Shown piece by piece: positions 1 through 9,100 of a DNA stretch of 62,989 nucleotides (the first letter of the stretch is position 1; each line of letters opens with the position of its first letter). The translations under genes were made by a program, and so were the position numbers. The notes beneath the pieces were generated by a model. It was not told where the DNA came from. It was given only the letters and a program-made list of their open reading frames with translations, and made no database searches. The stretch comes from Kribbella caucasensis. GTDB taxonomy: Bacteria; Actinomycetota; Actinomycetes; Propionibacteriales; Kribbellaceae. Location: positions 1 through 62,989 of the forward strand of contig NZ_SNWQ01000036.1 of the NCBI RefSeq assembly GCF_004361855.1, in the 5' to 3' direction.

Positions 1-540
1 TCATAGGACGGACGTTGACCGGCGGGCACCACACCATGATCAACATCTCGTTGCCTCGATCAACGAACCACGCCGCCGACGACCTGACCAGTTACGAGCA
101 CCCAAGCGACGCAGCGAAGCACCAGTTCAACATTTTCGCGGTTGTGATGGACAAGGCAACTGCGGAATATCTCTCCGGAACCACGAACGAGGACGATGCA
201 ACGTGGTGGTCGAGCAAGGGTTGGCCGCCAGGCGCTGATGCTGGCACCGCTCGGCACGTTGAGCGAACCGCGGCGGTCGGAAACTGCGGATAGCGGCAGT
301 GCGATAGCTGACTTTCTCCGCTCGACTCGGCTGGGGCAGGGAACGACACCTGCTGGTGTCGACGGCTTCGAAGAGTGATCATGGGCAGATACCGAGGTAG
401 TCAGTGGCGTAGGGGTTGAGGTGCGGCCTGCGATCAGGGCCGCGCTGAGGATCGGCCGGGCTGGCTCTCACCGGAGTCGCCCTGCAGATGTGATTGACCA
501 CGCGGGCCTCGGCCGATCTCGAGGCGAAGACAGGCATCGT
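1..540. other. No confident gene; left edge
   Basis: Several short open frames cross this stretch on both strands, the longest plus-strand one starting near position 15 or 36 (about 85-92 codons). None has a recognisable domain or a convincing ribosome binding site. It may be decayed DNA at the edge of the mobile region. I see no RNA gene or repeat. Confidence 0.4.
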
Positions 541-587
541 GTACCAAATCGCGCCCTTCAACGTCCTCACGGGGTATGATTTGATAC
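541..587 (+). promoter_or_regulatory. AbiE promoter with inverted-repeat operator, leaderless
   Basis: Ten-base arms GTACCAAATC (541-550) and GATTTGATAC (578-587) are inverted repeats with one mismatch. A TATGAT -10 box lies at 575-580, seven bases before the ATG at 588, so the transcript probably starts at or next to the start codon (leaderless). No good -35 box is visible. AbiEi antitoxins are known to repress their own operon through inverted repeats in the promoter; the role of this repeat is inferred from that. Confidence 0.6.
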
Positions 588-1202
588 ATGACGCCTGCGG
601 ACCCGCCTCGCTCACGCCAACGGCTCGCGATCCTGCCGCCCACTTTCACCACGGCGCAGGCGCGCCAGGCCGGCGTGCCGTCACGGGATCTGGCGACGCT
701 GGTCAGCGAAGGGGCCGCGATTGAGCTCTCGCGCGGTGTCTACCGGCGCTCCGACGCCCCCGAGACTGCGCATCTCGATTTGCTAGCCGTACATAGACGA
801 GCATCCCATGCAGTCGTCTGCGGCGAGTCCGCGCTCGCGCTGCACGAGCTGATCGACGACATACCAGCTGCCGTACACATCGCCGTACCGCGTGGCACCC
901 GCCGTCCGGCGATCTCCTACCCGCCCGTCGTCGTCGCGCAGTACGCAGCCAATACCTTCGATCTCAACATCGAGCAGTACGAGGCGGCACCAGGGGAGTT
1001 CGTGCCGGTCTACGACGCAGCCCGGAGTGTGGTCGATGCTATGCGCCACCGCAACCGCGTCGGCCACACACTAGCCCTGGCGGCGCTCGGACGGTACCTG
1101 CGAACCAGTGGGCCCGACGGGGTCGGGGATCTCCAACGCATCGCGCGCGAACTGCACGCTCTGTCCGTCATCCGGCCGGCCGTCGAGGCGGTGCTCGCCT
1201 GA
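588..1202 (+). CDS. abiEi: Type IV toxin-antitoxin AbiEi-family antitoxin
   Basis: This 204-residue protein is an AbiEi-type antitoxin and autorepressor of an abortive-infection toxin-antitoxin pair. Residues about 15-60 form the winged-helix N-terminal domain with the family pattern FTTAQARQAGVPSRDLATL followed by L.RGVYR. The rest matches the AbiEi C-terminal region (SALALHEL, HIAVPRGTRRP). Its TGA overlaps the ATG of the downstream toxin frame, the coupling typical of abiEi-abiEii. The family neutralises an AbiEii nucleotidyltransferase toxin without binding it. Here the toxin partner is frameshifted, so the antitoxin may be an orphan. Confidence 0.85.
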   Translation: MTPADPPRSRQRLAILPPTFTTAQARQAGVPSRDLATLVSEGAAIELSRGVYRRSDAPETAHLDLLAVHRRASHAVVCGESALALHELIDDIPAAVHIAVPRGTRRPAISYPPVVVAQYAANTFDLNIEQYEAAPGEFVPVYDAARSVVDAMRHRNRVGHTLALAALGRYLRTSGPDGVGDLQRIARELHALSVIRPAVEAVLA

Positions 1203-2102
1203 TGGTCAATCCAGCCCGCGACACCACTGCCGGTCGCGTCTACAACGACTTGCGGAACTCAGCACGCCGCGAACGGCGCGCCACCGACGAACTCATGGTC
1301 GAGTACGTCCTCGAACGATTTCTCTACCGGCTGGCGACATCGCCAGCCGGCCGCGAACACTTCGTCCTCAAGGGCGGACTGCTCCTGGCCCAGTTCGGCG
1401 CACGCCGCACGACGCGAGACATCGACATTCTCGGGCAAGCCCTTCACCGGCGAGGACACCCAGATCATCCGACGAGTCAGGGCGATCGCCGCGACCGAAG
1501 TCGACGACGGCGTCGCGTTCGACGGCGCAAGCCTGAGAACCGCACCGATTCGAGACGACGGCCCCTACCACGGGCTCCGACTCGTCATGCCCGCCTCGAT
1601 CGCCCGTGCACAACTCAAGCTTCAACTCGATGTCAGTCTGGGCGATCCCATCACCCCCGAGCCCCAACTCATCGCATACCAACAACTACTGGAAGCCGGG
1701 ACTTTCACCATTCTCGGCTACCCACTCGCCACCGTCATCGCCGAGAAACTGTCCACCGCCATCGAACTCGGCGACCTCAACACCCGCGACCGCGACTACG
1801 GCGACCTCTACCGCCTGCTACGCGCCAACACTCTCCGCGCCGACGAGGTATTCAGGGCTCTCGAAGCCACCGCGGCCCACCGACAGATCACCTTGCGACC
1901 ACTCAGCTCGAGCATCACCGACCTCCCCCAGCAACGACAGCCCTCCTACACCGCATGGCTACGACGCCAGGGCCCAGCCGCCATCGGCTACCCAACCAGC
2001 TTCGCGGACGCAGTCGCGGTGATCACAGCCTTCGCAGACCCACTCATCAGCGGCGAGGCTCGCGGCAAGCACTGGGATCCAGAGAACGCCCGGTGGACCT
2101 GA
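1202..2102 (+). pseudogene. abiEii: AbiEii-family nucleotidyltransferase toxin, frameshifted
   Basis: The first 77 codons encode the AbiEii N-terminus including KGGLLLAQFG and TTRDIDIL, the GG...D-x-D nucleotidyltransferase signature. At the GGG run 1433-1435 the frame is lost. The frame one base over continues the family sequence (GKPFTGEDTQIIRRVRAIAA and on) to a stop at 2100-2102. Removing one G restores DILGKPFTG and a protein of about 299 residues. AbiEii toxins transfer nucleotides to tRNA or other acceptors and arrest growth. As read, the toxin is truncated just after its metal-binding motif and should be dead; a homopolymer sequencing error is the alternative. Confidence 0.8.
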
Positions 2103-2312
2103 ACAACAGGTCACCCACGGACGCCAGAACGCCCTTCTTCGACAGGTCCGCCAACGGCTCGACCAACCGGAGACGCACCTCTTTACGCACCTCAATCAGC
2201 GCGAGAGGATGGTTGCCGATGAGAACTTACGCGCAACGAGCAGCCACAGAACCCGTTATCTGTAAGGGATCCCGAGCATCATTGACAAATGATGATCAGC
2301 CTCAACTGGAAT

Positions 2313-2347
2313 TCAGCGGGTTCGGGGTTCGAGTCCCTGGCGGCGCA
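2313..2347 (+). other. 3' remnant of tRNA-Lys (attachment-site half)
   Basis: The stretch reads as the 3' half of an actinobacterial tRNA-Lys: TCAGC (3' anticodon-stem strand, 2313-2317), variable loop, a T arm of CGGGG, TTCGAGT and CCCTG, then GCGGCGC and discriminator A at 2347. No 5' half (D arm or GCGCCGC acceptor strand) lies upstream, so it is not a working tRNA. Tyrosine recombinases commonly integrate in the anticodon/T-arm part of tRNA genes. With the integrase gene 265 bases downstream, this is best read as attL or attR. Confidence 0.75.
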
Positions 2348-2349
2348 CA

Positions 2350-2383
2350 AAAGCCCAGGTCACACACGTGTCCTGGGTTTCTT
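2350..2383 (+). terminator. Rho-independent terminator behind the tRNA remnant
   Basis: Stem CCCAGG (2354-2359) pairs with CCTGGG (2372-2377), extended by A/G-T pairs, and is followed by TTTCTT. It sits where tRNA terminators usually do, directly after the acceptor end. Confidence 0.65.
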
Positions 2384-2612
2384 CATGCCCCCATCGCACC
2401 GTTTACGCACCACTTTGCCGGATGTCCGCTTCGAGCTGATCCGCCGAGATCCGTCTCATCCTCCGCTCGTGAGCAATCGGGCGACTCTTCCGGCCTCCGT
2501 CTGATCGTGACTGTGCGTCACATCACATCGCTTCGCATCCTCACCGACTTTTCGGACTCCGCGACCCAGCCAGCGTTGAGCTGCCAACCATCACACAGGT
2601 TGGAGGCTTGAC

Positions 2613-4044
2613 ATGCCGAGGCCACCACTGCCCATCGGAACCTGGGGCGAAATCTCTACTTGGGTCGCGAAGACCGACGACAATGGCAAGCCGATCAGCT
2701 GTAAGTCGCAGGCCAGGTTCCGCGATCACGACGGACGGGTCCGCCCGGTGTCGGCCTTCGGCAAGAACAAGACAGCAGCCGAGCGCGCCCTGCTCAAGAA
2801 GCTCCAGGACAGGGCGAGGACCAGCCAGTCCGGCGAGCTGACCGCGATGCACAAGATCACCCACCTCCTCGATCTCTGGGAGAAGAAGTTCAAGGAACGG
2901 GTCGCCGACGGCAAATACTCACCCACCTCGCTCGACACCTACCGGCGCGCCATCAAGAACCATGTCCGCCCCGCCGTCGGCGACATCCGCATCGGCGAGG
3001 CCACCACCCCACGCATCGACACCGTCCTCTCCAAGATCAAGAACCGTGCGGGCGCCCCCACAGCCAAGACCTGCCGCGCCATCCTCTCCGGCGCGCTGAA
3101 ACTCGCCGTCCGCTACGGCGCCATCTCCGTCAACCCGGTCCGCGAAGTAGACGCCATCGAAACCCAGCCCAAGAACCCATCCCGATCCCTCACCGGCGAA
3201 GAAGTCACGCTCCTCAGGAAGCACCTCACCACGGACGAACGCGCTGTACAGGCTGATCTCCCCGACCTGGTCACCTTCATGCTCGGCACCGGCGTCCGCA
3301 TCGGCGAAGCCCTCGCCGTCCTGTGGTCCCAGGTCGACCTCGAAGCCGGCACCGTCGAGATCACCAGCACCATCGTCCGCGTCACAGGCCAAGGCCTGCT
3401 CCGCAAACGCACCAAGTCCAGAGCCGGCCAACGGCTCCTCCACCTACCCGACTGGGCCAGCGCAGTACTCCGCACCAGACACGCCGCCGGCATCCGCCTC
3501 GACGACCCGATCTTCGCCGACGTCATCGGCGGCTTCCGCGACCCCTCCAACGTCCGCCGATCCCTCCGCACCGCCCTCTCCCCCGTCGGCAGCACCGCCC
3601 GCCGCGACCTAGGCCTGACCCTCCGAGCCCTCCGCCGCGAAACCGGCCTGTCTCGAAAGCAAGTCGCCGAGGCCCTCACCTGGCCCCAAACCAGAATCGA
3701 ACCCATCGAAACCGGCCGCATCAAAGTCGACCACCAACTGGTCGCCGACCTCGTCAAGACCTACGGCATCGATCTCGACGACTCCCCAGCCCTCCTCGCC
3801 CAAGTCGACGAAGCCACCCGGCCAGCCCCCGCAGACAAACTCGCCTGGATCCGCTCCCACGCCCTCCGCAAAACCACCGCCACCGCCCTCGACCAAGCCG
3901 GCCACACCGCCCGCCAAATCGCCGACCAACTTGGCCAGGCCAAAGTCTCCATAACCCAAGACGTTTTACATGGGCCGACAAGCCGCCAACCCAGCGGCCG
4001 CCCAAGCCCTCGAACACGCCTTCGACGACCCAAACCTCGTCTAA
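2613..4044 (+). pseudogene. int: Tyrosine recombinase with inserted XRE-type HTH; frameshift at catalytic Tyr
   Basis: This is a phage/ICE-type integrase of about 476 residues once repaired. Residues 80-170 are the SAM-like core-binding domain. The catalytic domain shows Arg-I in GTGVRIGEALAVLW (about 228-241), a lysine in RKRTKSRAG, and box II HALRKTTAT (about 416-424). Between the first part and box II (about 331-405) lies an extra domain, LRALRRETGLSRKQVAEAL...IETGR, that looks like a Scr1/XRE helix-turn-helix. At the TTTT run 3964-3967 one extra T shifts the frame. Dropping it gives QDVYMGRQAANPA and a stop at 4042-4044, so the catalytic tyrosine is out of frame as sequenced. The annotated frame runs on with unrelated sequence to 4271. 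Start ATG 2613. Confidence 0.85.
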
Positions 4045-4335
4045 CGACACGACAGCGTGAACTGGCCGTGGTTGTATTCCTCGATCCAGGCAGCGACGCG
4101 GGGCACGGGCGTGGGCCTTGGCGTGGAAGTGCGGAGCTCGAACTCGATCGTGGAGTGCCAGGATTCGATGACCGCATTGTCCAGTGCCGATCCGGGCCCG
4201 CCCATGGACTGGGTGATGCCGAGCCGGGTGCAGGCAGCCCGGACGGTGCCGGCGGTGTATTCACTGCCTGATCGGTGTGCATGATGACCTCGGCGATCGT
4301 GTCCTTACCGCCACGGACCGCGACCGCCATCACCG
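4045..4335 (-). mobile_element. IS3-type transposase C-terminal remnant
   Basis: On the minus strand the reading frame gives MAVAVRGG, IMHTDQ, then after a one-base shift GSEYTAGTVRAACTRLG, ALDNAVIESWHSTIEFELR and AAWIEEYNHG. These are the rve/DDE integrase-core hallmarks, including the second Asp and the Glu of the DDE triad. A missing G in HTDQ-GSEYT breaks the frame near 4272. The N-terminal two thirds and both terminal repeats are absent. The fragment butts directly against the integrase stop codon, so it is an old truncated insertion. Confidence 0.75.
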
Positions 4336-4348
4336 GCGATGGCCCCCG

Positions 4349-4690
4349 TCAGCCCTTCACGGCGCCAGCGCGCAGTCCCTGGATGAGGAAGCGTTGCACG
4401 TAGGCGAACAGCACGACGACGGGAACGACGGCGATCAGGCCGCCGGCGGCGAGAGCGCCGAAGTCCGTTCCGAAGTCGCCCAAGAGGTAGCTCGGTCCGA
4501 CGGGAACGGTGAACGGTCTTGGGAGCTCATGAACATGACAGCGAACAGGACGTTGTTCCACGTGCTGATGAACGCGAACGATCCGACAGCGACAATCCCG
4601 GGCTTCAGCGACGGCAGCACGACGGCACAGAACGCGCGGATCCGGCCACAGCCGTCGGCTTGCGCGGCTTCCAGTTCGACCGGCACGTTG
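4349..4690 (-). pseudogene. Sugar ABC transporter permease (MalG type), C-terminal remnant
   Basis: The upstream part of this minus-strand fragment reads VELEAAQADGCGRIRAF and FISTWNNVLFAVMFMSS, the EAA loop and following helix of carbohydrate ABC permeases. The downstream part, in another frame, reads PSYLLGDFGTDFGALAAGG and YVQRFLIQGLRAGAVKG, the usual C-terminus. The frame changes near 4500. The N-terminal half, binding protein and partner permease are missing, so this is a decayed transporter gene in the junction between the integrase and the Wadjet operon. Confidence 0.75.
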
Positions 4691-4699
4691 CGGCCGACG

Positions 4700-4952
4700 C
4701 GCTGCCGGACCTAGGCGTGGTCCTCTGTCTGCGGAGTGCATGGGTCGACGGTGGGCTGTTGTCCAGGCTGGGTCAGCTGTGCCCCAACGCGATCGCCGTC
4801 AAGTACGCCGTACCTGGTAGAGGACGACTACGTGCATTGGGAACGCCACGTGGCCACCAGACCCGACGGCTCATTGGCGTTCTCTGACATCGTCGCCGTG
4901 GGACACCTGCCGATCGAGCCGTCTCGTTCGTACATCTGCCTGCACATCTGCG
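4700..4952. other. Junk-like spacer before Wadjet operon
   Basis: No protein family, RNA or repeat is recognisable here. An 89-codon plus-strand frame (4736-5005) has no family match that I know and runs into jetD, so I do not call it. Confidence 0.4.
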
Positions 4953-6191
4953 TCACTGGGCAAGGTCGGAGAGCAACTGGTCCACGACGTGCTCCTCTTC
5001 GATGACACGACCGACTGTCTTCATGACCTGCGCGAGTGCCGGGTCCCAGCTCGCGGTGACGGGTGGGCCGCTCAGGGCATGGATTCGCTGCGAAACCGCC
5101 TGAGCCGTCGCCTGATAATCCTCGGCACCGAACCGCCATGGGCGGGCGGGCAGGCGGTCAAAGACGACATTGCCGATGCGGATCCCGCCCCAGTCGAAGT
5201 CGCCGTGATAGATGAGCCGAGCACCATCAGCGACCAAGCGCCGGAGCAGGTGCATGACAGCCGCGCTGGGCTGGCCATTGGTGCATACGAGCGGTGCACA
5301 GTCCGGTCCGAGGCCGTCCGCGGCGGACGAGACCACGACCGGGTTCTCACAGACGAAGACGTACGGCGTCTTCACCCGGATCTCGTCGCGCACCACCTGA
5401 CGCAATGTCAGTACGGCGGGCTGACCACCGTCCCGAAGGGCGCCCAAGGCCCGTCCTGTCGCGGACTCGGGGTTTCCCGGAAGCCCCAGAGTGAGCACCG
5501 AAGCCGAAAGCTCGTCACGAAGGATGCCCACCGAGGCCCACACCTCGCGCCTCCACTCGGCGCCACTCCCAGGTCCGAGGCCAGACAACGCTCTGGCCGC
5601 GCTGAGCACCAATGTGGCGAGCGGCTCCCCGTCGTCCAGCGCGTGAGCGCGCCCAGTCAATCGCGCAGCGAACCGCCCCAACGGCTCGCCACCCGCCGGC
5701 AACTCCCGAATGACCGCGGCAAGGTCGGCGAGCAGCGGACCGGCCGTCGACGGCGTACCCGCCAGACGCCGAGCCAGGCCGCTGCTGCCGAGTCCGGCGA
5801 GCCATTCAGCGAGCTCGGGCGCCTGCCCGACCGCCTCGCGCAAAGGGTCGAAGGCGACTCGCCACGATTGCTCCAGTTCGGCCGCAGCCGACTGACGATC
5901 GACCAGTTCGCCGGTCAGGGCGATGATCGCACCCTCCAGACCGGCAGGGCTGGCTCCGGAGTCGCGTAGCACCCGGTCGACGGCGGGCAGGGAAACCGTC
6001 AGCGCTCGCCCCGGGACCGGCGGTCGGCCGAGTAGTCGCTGGACGGCGGCCCGCTGAAAGGACGTTGCGTCGGACAACGTCACGGCGGTGTCCAGGGACT
6101 GGCCGCGCTCCATCCGCTTGCGCACCCGGGCAACCAGCCAGGCGAGGTCTTCGCCGCCCAGCAGGCGTGTCAGCCTCGCGCGGTCGATCAC
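4953..6191 (-). CDS. jetD: Wadjet type II JetD, Toprim-family nuclease (DUF2399/TIGR02679)
   Basis: JetD is the Toprim endonuclease of the Wadjet anti-plasmid complex, which cleaves closed circular DNA after loop extrusion by JetABC. The 412-residue protein has a mostly helical N-terminal half and a C-terminal DUF2399/Toprim domain. That domain carries FVCENPVVV (catalytic Glu) at about 277-285 and IYHGDFDWGGIRI (Asp-x-Asp) at about 318-330. It starts at GTG 6191, overlapping the jetC stop as GTGA. It is the last gene of a tightly overlapping four-gene operon. The motifs look intact. Confidence 0.93.
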   Translation of the reverse strand: MIDRARLTRLLGGEDLAWLVARVRKRMERGQSLDTAVTLSDATSFQRAAVQRLLGRPPVPGRALTVSLPAVDRVLRDSGASPAGLEGAIIALTGELVDRQSAAAELEQSWRVAFDPLREAVGQAPELAEWLAGLGSSGLARRLAGTPSTAGPLLADLAAVIRELPAGGEPLGRFAARLTGRAHALDDGEPLATLVLSAARALSGLGPGSGAEWRREVWASVGILRDELSASVLTLGLPGNPESATGRALGALRDGGQPAVLTLRQVVRDEIRVKTPYVFVCENPVVVSSAADGLGPDCAPLVCTNGQPSAAVMHLLRRLVADGARLIYHGDFDWGGIRIGNVVFDRLPARPWRFGAEDYQATAQAVSQRIHALSGPPVTASWDPALAQVMKTVGRVIEEEHVVDQLLSDLAQ

Positions 6192-9100
6192 TCCCAGAGC
6201 CCGTCCTGCGGTGACTCGCCTTGGGACGGCTCATCGTAGCCGCGGGTGTCACGGTCGACGCGTGACCTGCGATGACCGTCCCATTGCCAGTTGGTGACCA
6301 GGACCGCCGGTACGCCGTCCGCGCGCGCCAGCTGCGAGATCGCCAGGCCAGGCACCTCTGGATAGCAGCCCCACTCACGCTCGCTGGTCATCACCACATC
6401 CAGGTCGAAGGCCGCGAGCAGCCCCAGGTACTTCGCTCGTGCGTTGTCGTCCACGCCCGCGAAGGCCTCGTCGAGGGTGATCAGTCGCGGAGCATGCGGG
6501 TTGCCCGCTGAGCTGTAGTGCGCGGACGCGGCCGCGAACAGCGGGACGCTGGCCGCGAGGACTCTTTCGCCACCGGACGCCGGACCGGTCGCCGGCTTCC
6601 ATTGCCCGTTCTGGTAGCGCTGGATCACAAACCGGTTCCACGCGCGGTAATCCATGGCCGCGGTCAAGTGCTCCAGCCAGGTACCAGTCATGTCCTGGGC
6701 GCGGACCTCGACGATGCGCGCCTGCAGGAACTCTCCGACAGCAGCACGATCCTCGGCCGACCAGGCGTCCGAGGTCTGGCGCATCAGTCGCTCCCTCGCC
6801 GCCGCGAGGCCGGCCGGACCGTCGGGTCGAGGCTGCCAGAGCAGCCGGAGTCGCATGCCAGTGCTGGTCGGACGACTCTCGAGCTCCCCATTCATCGCCC
6901 CGACCTGAGCCTCGGCGGCTGAAATCAGCTCCTGCAGCGTGCTCGCGACCTCGTTGACCAGATGGTTCTCCAGGACCTCACGCTCACGTTCGCTCAGCAG
7001 CCGTACGCGGTCGGTGACCTCGGTGTCGAGGGCGTCAGCCAGCTGCGCAACTGTCGCCGGTCGCCCCTGGAACTCGATCTCGACGACGACGCCGTCCTCC
7101 TGCAGGTCCGCGGAGGCACGGTTGCCATGCCTGGACAGCGTGTCCTGCAACGTTTTCAGCTCGGTGTTGAGCCGATGCTGAGCGCGATCCCAGACGGTGT
7201 CAGCATCGTCCAGCTCACTCAGCTCGTCGTTCACCCGCCGGGCCAGGCGCATCGCCGGGATCGGCGGCCAGGAAGCGCCGGTATCGGGAACCTCGAGCTC
7301 GGGCAGAGCAACGGCCAGGAGCCCAGTGGCGGCGAACCGCCGGAACGACTCGGCCGCCTCGGCTCGTCGCTGGGTAGCGTCGTCGAGTTGCTCGGCCAGG
7401 GTCTGGCGCTGGCCTGTCGCTCGGCCCCGGGCATCGATCGCCCGTTCCACGTCCCCACGGGAGGCCTCTTGCTGTGAGTGGCTGGTCCGGAGCCGTTCGG
7501 CGGTTTCGGCCAGCTGACGCTGTAGCTCAGCCACTGCGGCACCGACTGTGTCTTGCAAGGTCTGATGCCGCTCCGCAGCTGCAGCCGCATGCTGTTCCGC
7601 ACCACGTGCGCGCTCCACCAGGCCCACATACGTACGTTCGGCCTCTTTCAGATCACCGACTGTCTCGGCCAGCTGCCGCTCCGCATCGGCGACGACGGAC
7701 AGAGCGAGCCAGAGCTCAACGAGGGCGATCCGGTAGGTCGCCAGAGCCGTTGCTACCTCGGACAACGCTTCCGCCGTCGTCGGCAGTCCGGAGTCCCCGG
7801 TTCCCTCCATCACCGCGTCACGTGCCTGCTCGGCGGCCCGAACCGTGGCCACTTCGTTGTCTTCAGCAACCTTCCGTCGTTCGGCCAGCCGGGCCTGCTC
7901 TGAGACCAACGCGAGCACGACGCTATGCGCCTGGCGCAGCCGGGTGTCGTCCGGAACGTCGGCGACCTCCTGCGCAAGCCGAGCCCTCCGCTCGCCGACA
8001 TGTGCCCTGGCGAGATCCAGGTCGGCAAGCTGCGCCTCCACGGCAAGGGCCTGCTCACGAAGCTCTGCCAGCCTCGCCCGCCGCGCGGCATCGCGGGCCA
8101 TGCGACCGATGAGCATCGCCGCCGACTTGCGCCAGCTACCAGTCAGCACACCGAGCCGGAACCGGCCGTCCGGACTCACCCAAGTGTGCCCTGCCTGTTC
8201 GCCGTACCCAATTGACGACAGCAGTGCGTCGACCAGTTGCTCGGACACTGCGTTCGCCAGTGGATCCTCGGGGTCCAGCACCGGCCGGAGGACTGTTCCG
8301 AGATGGACGGGGACGGGATCGCCGGCGCGTAGCAAGGTGTCATCAGTTTCGGCCGCCCGCAGTTCACCGTCGGGGGTAACCCATGCGTCGAGGATCGCGG
8401 CGGCCTCGAGCGCTGCCTCGATGCCCGCTCGGTCCGCGTCGCCGACACCCTCCGCGAAGTCGACGAGCCGCCACAACGGAGCACCTGGCCGCCCTTCCCG
8501 CGCAGCCGGATCCCTGGTGTACGGCGTGGGCGGGATCGTGTCCTCGCCACGTTCGAGGCGGGCGATCTCGCCCGTCAGTTCGTCGAGCCGAGCTCGTCCG
8601 GATCGCCGGTGTGCGTCGAGGTCCGCGGACTCGGTCGCGAGGCCCGCCGCCAGAGTCTGACTTGCGGTGGTCACGGCGACGGCGGCTGGGTTGGGTCCTT
8701 GGAGTGTCTCCACCCAGAGCTCGAGCTCCGCCAGCACGGCTGCGATGTCCGCCACTCGCAGCTCGGCCGCGCGGTCCAGGTGACCGCGAACGTCCGAGAG
8801 CAGGTCGGATCCAGCCTGGGCAACCGTGACCGCGGCGACCTGGCGCCGCTCCGCGAGGTCGGCCGTTTCGGTCTCGAGGTCGCCCAGGGCGCGCCGCACG
8901 ACGGTCACCTCATGCGCGGCCTCATCGGCCAGCCGGAGCAGGCGAGTCACGTGGTCGAGCGCCCGCTGCTGGCGGCTGGTGATCCGCTCAGCCTCGACGC
9001 GAAGCTGGGCCGGATCGCTGCCTGCGTCCAAGGCCCGGTCGACGCGTTCGGCGTGATCGGAGGCGATGCGCGCCGCCGACGCGACCTCCTCCGCCTGCCT

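Noticed and set aside
2270..2347. Complete tRNA gene
   Set aside because: No matching 5' acceptor strand, D arm or anticodon loop upstream; only the 3' half is present.
4989..5969. 326-codon plus-strand open frame across jetD
   Set aside because: Antisense shadow of jetD; Arg/Pro-rich, no family, while the minus strand carries full Toprim motifs.
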